Assembly (NCBI GenBank): GCA_029215795.1 | Contig: JARDYH010000002.1 | Span: 61,791,001 to 61,855,000, forward strand | Origin: Anniella stebbinsi | Lineage: Eukaryota; Chordata; Lepidosauria; Squamata; Anniellidae | Reading direction: 5' to 3' | DNA length: 64,000 bases | Notes under the pieces: model-generated | Database searches by the model: none | What the model saw: only the letters and a program-made list of their open reading frames with translations | What the model was told of the DNA's origin: nothing | Position numbers and translations under genes: made by a program | In this document: one piece after another, positions 50,901 to 60,200 of the stretch | Layout of the letters: the number at the start of each line of letters is the position of its first letter | Position numbering within the stretch: the stretch's first letter is position 1

Positions 50901-53900
50901 AATTTGCAACCTCAACAGAAAATAATTTTCATAGGAGCACTCCTCAACTTCACAAGAGCATGTGCGTTCTTACCAGAAGACCGAAGCAAGGTCTTAATGA
51001 TGGCAGCAGCGGATATGCACGTTCGGAAAGTAACATTGGCTTTCCGAGTTCAATGGCTCCTAGGTCTTATGGCATCAACTACAGCTGTCGTATACCACTC
51101 TCGCCTCCGATTGAGACCATTACAAGCTTGGTTTCTCCGCAACTTCAATGTCAATCTTGATGCCAGGAAAACCAAGCTACGAATACCGATAATAATTTGG
51201 GAGTCTTTTTTATGGTGGACAAACCCAAATAACTTAAACAAGGGTCAACCTTTCTGGCAGCCATCCCCCTCAAGGGTAGTAACCACAGATGAGTCTCTCT
51301 CAGGATGGGGAGCCCATCGTGGAAGCTTTGTTGCACACGGGATATGGAACTGCAGGGAAAAGACAGACCATATCAACCTCTTGGAACTGAGAGCAGTTCA
51401 AAAGGCACTGAAAGTTTTTGAACAGCACCTCAGATGCCTTATGGTGCAGATAACATCGGACAATACCACTGTCATCTCTTATATTAACAGGCAAGGGGGA
51501 ACAAGACTATGGAATCTGACTATGGAAATTCTCCTGTGTCGACCACAATATAAAACTCACAGGAGTATATATCGAGGAAGTCAAAAACACTTTAGCAGAC
51601 AGAGTCGTCTTTCAGTGACATCTCACGAATGGGAGATGCAACTTTCGGTACAGAGAAGTCTCTTCTATCGTTGGGGCAACCCTTCTTTAGACCTCTTTGC
51701 GACAGCACAGAACAAGGTCTGTGCGGAATACTGCAGTCAGGCAGAAAAAGGTCAAGACTCCCTGGGAGATGCTTTTCTCTTCACATGGAAAGGGACACTA
51801 TTTTACATCTTTTCTCCGTTCCCACTGCTAACCAAAACAATAGGCAAAATTTCAATGAACAGATGGAATTGCATTCTGCTGACTCCATGGTGGCCCAGGC
51901 AAACCTGGTTCGGTCCCCTATTGAGGCTGTCCCAGGAGACATTTATGAAGCTCCCCTTAAGTCCCAGTCTATTGACTCAGCAGGAAGGAAGAGTTCAGCA
52001 CCCCAACCTCAAAATGTTGAGAGTAACAGCATGGAGAATAATGCTATAGATATAGCTTCACTACCATCTCCATTGAGAAGAGTGCTTGAAGCATCCCGCA
52101 AACCTTCCACTAGGCTCTCATATCAGGCCAAGTGGAATGCATTTCTAAAGTTTGCATCAGACAATAACTTTGAAGCCAAGAAATGTTCTTTAACTCAAGT
52201 TTTATTGTTCTTGCAAACCTTGGTTGATAGAAGTCTCAACGTTTCCTCAATTAGAGTATACTTAGCAGCAGTTTCTTATTTTTCTTCAATGGTTGAAGGT
52301 TTTCCTCTGTTCTCTCACCCATTGCTTAAATGTTTCTTGAAGGGTGCGAAGAATATGACACCTTCTTTTAGTCCGATTATACCTAATTGGTGTTTGTTGT
52401 TCTTAATTCCCTTAAAACAAAAGCCTTTGAGCCACTAGCAATGACAAGTCTCCATCTACTTTCCTGGAAAGTAGCATTTTTAGTGGCCATAACCTCAGCT
52501 AAAAGAGCAAGTGAGCTTTGTGCTCTTAGAGTTGACGCTCTGTTCCTTTCTTTCCATCGACACAAAGTAGTACTTCAACCAGATCTAACATTCCTTCCTA
52601 AAGTGGTTACAGACTTTCATTTAAACCAGGACATTGTTCTGCCAGCATTCTTTCCTGCTCCATCAACACCGTTAGAGACTACTCTTCATGCTCTCGATGT
52701 CAGGAGAGCTTTGGTGCTTTACAAAGCAAGAACTGAGACTTTTTGTAAATCACCTAAACTTTTTATTTGCTATGGAGGAAGGAATAAAGGAATGCCTTTA
52801 TCCTCCCAGAGATTTTCGTCATGGGTGGTTAAACTTATTCCATTGACCTAACAGCTTACAAGATTGCAGCTTTCTGAACCTGTAAGGGAACATTCTACCA
52901 GAGCTCAGGCAACAACTGTAGCGTTTGACAGAGGAATTACACTTCCAGATCTCTGCAAAGCTGCAACCTGGTCTAAACCATCTACCTTCATTCGCCATTA
53001 TCAGCTTGATGTAAGGGATAGAGCTGATGCAGCATTTGGGCAATCTGTGCTGTCATCCATCTTAACCTAGACACTGAGCCACCTCTGGTAAGTAAGCTTG
53101 CTAATCGCCCATTTGTGTGAAGAACAGAGACAACGAAGAAGAAAGACAGGTACTTCTTCGAGTGGTCATGAGTTACTGAGGGAGGCGGGAACTGTTAGGA
53201 CATGCGCAGTTGACAGTGGGGGAAGGGTTCCCACCTAAAAACACCTCCAGCTATAGAAGTTTTCCCGAGATTGCTCAGCGCAGGCACAGAGGCCATTTGT
53301 GTGAATGAGCAGATGACCACTCGAAGAACTACGGTTACAGGTAAGCAACCTGTCTTTCTTCCCTTACATTGTTTAAATGTAAGAATGAAACAAAGGTACT
53401 GAAAACTGTTGATCCACTAAGAACTTTTCTACATGAGGCATTTATTCTATGCTCATCATTCCCAGTTATTTACGGGTTATTCAGGTGGTGTCATTGATTA
53501 CGGTTATGTTTTATGCCAGTTACTCAGGATTCATTGTGAACTAGCTTGTGTCTTTTCTATTGGAACCAGTTACCATATTATTTGTTTAATTCTCTGGATT
53601 CCTAATTACTTTCTAGGCAACATGCTTAATTGCCTGGGAACAAGACAGTGTTTGCTTTTTGTGCATGTATTATAGGGGCAAGGGAAGTAATCACTTTCTT
53701 CATGAATCATTGTAAGCATATTGAGGGCTGTGCCACCAGTGTTTAGTGGCAGATCCATGACACAGTGCAGAACCACAGTTGAGATTCTCCTTGCAGCTCA
53801 TAGCAGAAGAGCTACATTTCAAGTGGGCAAAATGCCTCTAGTTGGGGAGCACCCTATCTTTGCTAGAAATAGCTTATATAGGCTAGCATGTAAAAATGAA

Positions 53901-56900
53901 TAGATATCTAAGGTACTCTACTGTGACTAGAGATGTGTTTTACACTTTTTAAAATCTCATACTTTGTCCATGGAGCTCAGGATTGTGGTATATATTAGAG
54001 ATGGACAGAACTTAGGCTTGTAGGAGCTACTCTGTTTTTTAGTAGAACTCCAAGATCCACCAACCAAGGCCTGGTTCAAAAAGAATAGAATTAACTGCTC
54101 TACTGCACTGCACTAGCTTTCTATCACACCAGCTTTTTATTTCATTTATGGTGATAAATCAAATATTCAAGTAGGAGAAATAGTATGTTTAAAAATGGTA
54201 AAAGATGTCAAACAGATCATTTTGTGAGTGAAAGCTATAATTTTATAAAACACCTTTCACAACCCTAAATTCAAGGGTTCAATGGTCAGGGAAAGAACCC
54301 TATAAAATATTCTGTATTTACATACTTTCCATATTGTAGGGCCTGACAGTTACAGCTACTGATACTTCTGCAAATTATTCTGTGTCATAAATTTTGTTCT
54401 AGTTGATTGAGCAACCAAGTCCATAAAACTGTAGATTGAGAATCTGTAAAATCATAGAATAGAATAGAATTGGAAGGAAGAGAAATCCCATTCTGAAGGG
54501 CAGGACATTTCATTCATCAATCCCATCCCACTTCTCCAAATAGGCCATTCAGTCCAGATTAGAGCAGATACACTGCAAACAGTTGCCTGCACAGGAAATG
54601 GCACTAGATTACTTTAGCAAGTATGGCTTAGCACTAATTTCTTAAATGAAATTCAACATGTTTAATATTCCTCTTTCACCCAACCTTATTTATTTGTTTT
54701 TATTTTGGCTTTTCCTCCTAGATATGGCATAAGAAAAATAATTAAAATAGCATGTTGGTTTGGGCTCCGTGACTGTTTAGACCTATCTTCTGAAATCTTC
54801 AGCAAGTGGATGAACAATCCCAATCCTGAGTAAATATGGTCTTTAACGTATTCATTTTCTATGTAAATAGTTTGTGTGGGAGATGCTGCTAATTGGATAT
54901 AGCTAACTGGTTATGACTCCCCCACAGGAAAGCAATATAAATGAGACTGAGGCACCCGTCAAACTAGTTTCCACCTCTGCAGATGAATGGAGTGATTCTT
55001 CCAATCACTTGTATGGGTGGAAGAAAGTCTTTCTTGCCATGAAATGGCTGCAAAGGGGGGCAAAGTCCCCTCCATCAAGAGCATTTTGGGCAATGCCCCC
55101 TCTTCAGCCAGTTCCACCCTCTCTTCAGCCCCCTTTTCAACCAGACTTGGCAGGGGGCTTTCCCCATCTCTATTCAACCCAATAAGTGATTTCTTACATT
55201 ACCACCTGATGTATTTCTCCTAATGGTGGGACAAAAAATGTCCTCCCCTGAGATCTGAGAGCAGAGGCAGGCCATGCTTCTCCATTGGTGTTGGAGAGCA
55301 TTGTGTGAAAATATAATGAGGTTTTAACAATACAAGAAATGTCAATAAAGTTGGAGCCAGGTGTATCTCTTAGGGCAGAGCATTCAAAAGTTGGAGCTCC
55401 ACCAGGCAGAAGGCATGGTCTTACATCATTACCTGATATACTTCCCCTAATAGTGGACAACAAAATTTAAGAGCGAGGGAAGGGTGGTACAGACTGTTTT
55501 TCCATAGGTGTTGGGGAGCATTGTGGAAAAACAAAGAGGATTTTGCAAGCAAAAATAATCCATCAGAGTCTTCAGCTGGGGACATTTGTAGGATTTCATG
55601 AGCAATAAGCTACCTGTTCCCCAAAGCAATCTTGGCAATGATATTTGCTACAATTAATATCAGTCCAAAGATGGTTCTATAGCCTATATCTAATTTTCAC
55701 ATTTCTACGTTTGCAAAAACTTTTTCCGACAGATTTTGCTGAATTTGAAAGTAGCTCATCTAAATGGAAGCATTTAGCTAAATGCTTGTTTAAGACACAA
55801 TTACTCCCTTTCCAGTGCATTTTCCCAGCTCCTGAGAGTGATTCATAAGGGAAGAAGAGGTGTCACTACTTTCCTACATGTGGGTGCCATGCAACATGAC
55901 CTGAAAGTACTTTGAATTAGGTTCTGATGCAGGTTTTATCGCACATGAGAGCTAATGACACATGAAGCTGCCTTATATTGAGTAGGATCATTGGCCTTTC
56001 TAGCCCAGTACTCTGTGCTACAACTAGCAACACCTCTCCAAGTATTGTACAAACAGAAGTCTTTCCAGCCTTTATGTCCTTTTATGACAGGGGAAGTAAT
56101 GCAGAGGGCCTGGGGACCATTTTCACCAGCTCCGTACTTTCCTGTGATGTGCACAACAGAATTACTCATGCATGCTGCAGTGTCTACAAAAAATATTGTG
56201 AGTTTGCAGCTGAAATATGGTGACAAACTGCTGCAAAACAGTAATTAACTCAAATTTACATTTAAACACTACAAGATTTACCTTGTTCTCATGCTAAGTT
56301 TAACCTAATTACTTATTTACATCTGGCAGGCCTACCCATTCAAATTAAGAGTTTTATTGGTATTTTAATAATGTATTAATTTTATATGTTTTAATTAGTT
56401 TTATGTATTTTATGTCATTTGTATTGATGTTGTTCCTTGCCTCGATCCTGAGGGAGAGGCGGGCAATAAATAAATATATTATTAATATTATTATACTGAT
56501 AAATGGATGTTTTTGCCTTTGCAAACTTTGGCAATGGCATCAGGGTGCAGCACGGGTTTATGTGGGCTGCATGTATTATTATTGTCAAGGAAACATAAAC
56601 TATGTTCCCCTGTCGTGGCGGACAAACCCCGTCCCGCCACCCGGTTCCCCAGCCAAAGCTGGCTTGAGCCAATGCCTGAAATAACCACACAGCAAGTTAA
56701 GGACCAAAGCAAGTTTATTTACACACTATCCTAAGTTAAGGCCTTGGTCAAAGCAGGAAAGGGTTGGTAGGAGAAGGGAACAAGGGGGGGGGGTGAGGGG
56801 GATTGAGGTAGGTGAGGATAGCAGCACAAAAAGGCACAAGCAATAAAACAATTGGCATTCCCCACCAATTAGGCACACTCTTAACAGTGTCAAGCAACCC

Positions 56901-57255
56901 TAAACCGAGTAGGCTTGTAAAACAATAAAAACTCTACCTAACACCCGGCTCAATCCAGCCAGACGGAGATCAGCTCTTCACCGTGCCCGGGTCCGAAGAG
57001 AGATGATCCACCCGTCTCAGGCTTTCGTTTATCAGCCACTCACTCCTTAGCCCCCCGCCCTTACCCAGCCTGGGAACCAAACCCTCCCTAACGGCTTTCA
57101 GCTGAAAGTCGTTAAGCTCTTGCTCGTTAGCCGAAGCACCTGTCTTTCTCGGCTGGTACTAAAGAGATAAGTAGCTCAGAAATATGTCAACAAATGAGCG
57201 CATCCTCTTCCCTCCTCTGGAAGCGCCAAGGCCCTCAGAAACCCATGTCCTTCAC

Positions 57256-57296
<41 letters not shown>

Positions 57297-60200
57297 TTTA
57301 TTTATTTATATAGCACCATCGATGTACATGGTGCTGTACATAGTAAAACAATAAAACAGCAATGCCCGGCCACATAGGCTTATATTCTGATAAAATCACA
57401 GTAAAACAATAAAAGGAAGGGAATGCACTCATGCCTGTTTGAGCAGGAGATAATGTGAAAGGAACTCAGGTTCGTCTACCTGTCAAGCACGGGCTCTACC
57501 AATGAGCTGCGGCCCCATCCCTCTCAAGTGACAAGAATGCAAACCATATTCTTTGAAAGCTACCACCCTTGCCATGGGAGTATTTTGCCACATGGAAACA
57601 AGGGTAGTGACCGCACATCAGATGACGACTTGCAAATTGATCCATGACTACCATAGCCCTAGTTTTCCTGCCTTGTGCCACATTTCTTCCAATTTTCGTA
57701 TTACACAAACAATGGAATAACTATCAATTTTACTTTGACTAATAACTGATTTGTTAAAAGCAGGTCTGTTCATCTTCAAGACATATATTAATTAATGCTC
57801 AAATATATTAAAATATAATAATCAGTTGATCAGAATACATTCATGATTTCCCCCAGTGAGTGCTTTCTATTATAATTAATATTGCAAATAATAGTTCTGA
57901 CTGAAAAGAGAAGCTTCATTTTAAAAAAAGGAAAGAGCATAATTATCTTTTTCAAATATTTTACTACATTTATTTTATTGTATTTATATCACACCTTTCT
58001 TCTATCATGGAACACAAGGGGGCTTCATGAGATTCCCAGGGAATCTCCCATTTAGACAGTGACCTGACACAGACCTGCTTAGTTTTAACAGTATGTCAGC
58101 TTCATGTGGCTTCAGACCATGCCCTGGGTCTGTAGTTTCATATTGCAGAACTAAATTAAGGAATATTTTGAAAATGTCAAATTCCAAACTTGAAATAGAT
58201 ATTCTGGGTTGAATCAGGTGTGTCTTTCTGCTAGTGAAACACATTCTCCCTACCCCTGAAGCCTCCCATACACCCCCAAATCTGATTTGAAGGGTGAGCA
58301 ACCTTTCAGAAGAGATTTAAGGGGATGCAGAAGGGCTATACAGGGAGGAGGGGAAGTCTGCTTGTGAGACGGATGTCATCCTATTGCCTTATGTGCTTTC
58401 CTATTTGGAAATGGGATATGTTTTCATTGGACTATTCCCTGATTTATTAGGAAAAACAGTAGTATCCACATATGAATTTCAAAATTAGTTATTTCTTAAT
58501 TGACATTTGGCACTCTAAACATCTGTTGTCTTAATCAAACTTTCTTGAAATTAATGGGAAATGCAACTGAATTGTACTTAGAATTTTATCCAGTCATAGA
58601 GACAATTAAATTACCTTATATCAATAATCTGTTTTAATTGTGAAGCAATGCATTGTACCATGCCATCCCTGAGTCTTATTCTACCTTGCAGGACTTCCGT
58701 TTGTCTTAGCGAAACCATTTGTTGCTATGGTGTTCAGCTGGGTGGTGAGAAAGAGTGGAACTTTGCGTGGAAAATGTACAAGCAAAATGATACCATTTTG
58801 GAATATAAATATTATATATTCTTTGCCTTGAGCTGTACCCGTGAGCCATGGTTACTTCAAAGGTGAACATAATTCAGTGCATTTAAAAATAAATTATGAT
58901 TTGCTAGGCCAAGGACAACAATAGATAATGTAATTATGAATTTCTTTTAGTTTTCACTGCACAGGGCATTTCTGCGTTTCTGCAATCCCATAGTTATTAT
59001 AATTAGAGCTATTTTGGCTAGATTAACTGATCAGCTTACATGAATGTATGCTTCAGTAATTGAAAGGTGCATTGCAGACAAATTGAGACAGAAATGGCTT
59101 TGATTTTGAAAGAAATTATCTATAGCTGCATCTCTGCAGTCAGAGAGATTGTTTGTCTGTAAATGAATGATGATTTCAGCAGCGGTCTGCTTTCAATTGT
59201 TCAACATATTATTTACCCACTTAGATAAACATATGGAGGGGACAGGGTCCGCCCTGTGATGTCCACACACACCACATGAATTGGTGTAAGTAGGAAGAGG
59301 CCTTCATGCTTATAGTTGTATGCGCAAAGGCTTCCATGCAATGTTCCGGCTTGCAAAAAAGTCTTTATGTATATAGGCCTCTCCTACAAATAATAATACT
59401 GTACATGTGGACATCAAGGGGAGGAACTGTGTGAGATGTGTGGGCTACTCAGGTGGATCTACTTGTTTAACCCACATCAATGCTGGAGCTACTTTTTTAA
59501 TACCTCTATTCAGGTGGGTTTTTTTACTCAGGGGGAGTAATAGAGGTATACATAGCCCAATGATTTGCGATTCATAACACAATTGTAATCACATGTTTTA
59601 CATCCTTTGTCCATTATCCTTTATTTGTCCTTACAAGGCGACCATATACAAACGCTGATCCTAAATTTAATAATATTTTATAAGTAAGCTTTTCTCTCTT
59701 GTGAATTTTATATTTATTTTGAATGAACTTCTCTACAGATTCTTGCAGTATATCCTTAACAATACTGAAATTTCATCACGTCTGGTAACCGAAGCAATTA
59801 GAAAAGTAGCCAGAAGTGAGATTGGTCACTGGATAGCATGGAAATTTGTAACAGAAAATTGGTCACGTTTGTATAATAGGTATGGCAAGCAAGTACGTGA
59901 TGTAATGTAACTACAGCCTGCATTTCTTATGCTAATGTGAAGAGGGGAGAAAGTCGTTACTTTGTGACTGTTTTTTTTCACATGAATTATCAGCAGGATA
60001 AGGGATAAAAAACAAATGATAGACACAAAGATATGCTTGGGAATCTATTTCATTTCATTTATTTACTAGAAAAAGAATAAATAGTGCAGTGGAAATATCA
60101 GTGATTGTTGTAAAAATGTTCATATCATAACCCCTGTTTAGAAGACACCTTAAACCACGGCTTTAACCACGGTGAATAAGGCAAAAAGCCTTATTCACCA

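Larger units (their letters stand above)
46841..53361 (+). mobile_element. DIRS-type retrotransposon copy C, near full length
   Basis: Left terminal repeat, gag-like region, RT-RNase H, tyrosine recombinase, internal complementary region and right terminal repeat occur in canonical DIRS1 order. Excluding the 641-bp solo LTR, the element is about 5.9 kb. It lacks target duplications, as DIRS elements do. No intact open frame for the whole set: gag is heavily mutated, RT-RNase H has one in-frame stop, and the recombinase has a frameshift and a stop. No methyltransferase domain was recognised. Confidence 0.9.
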
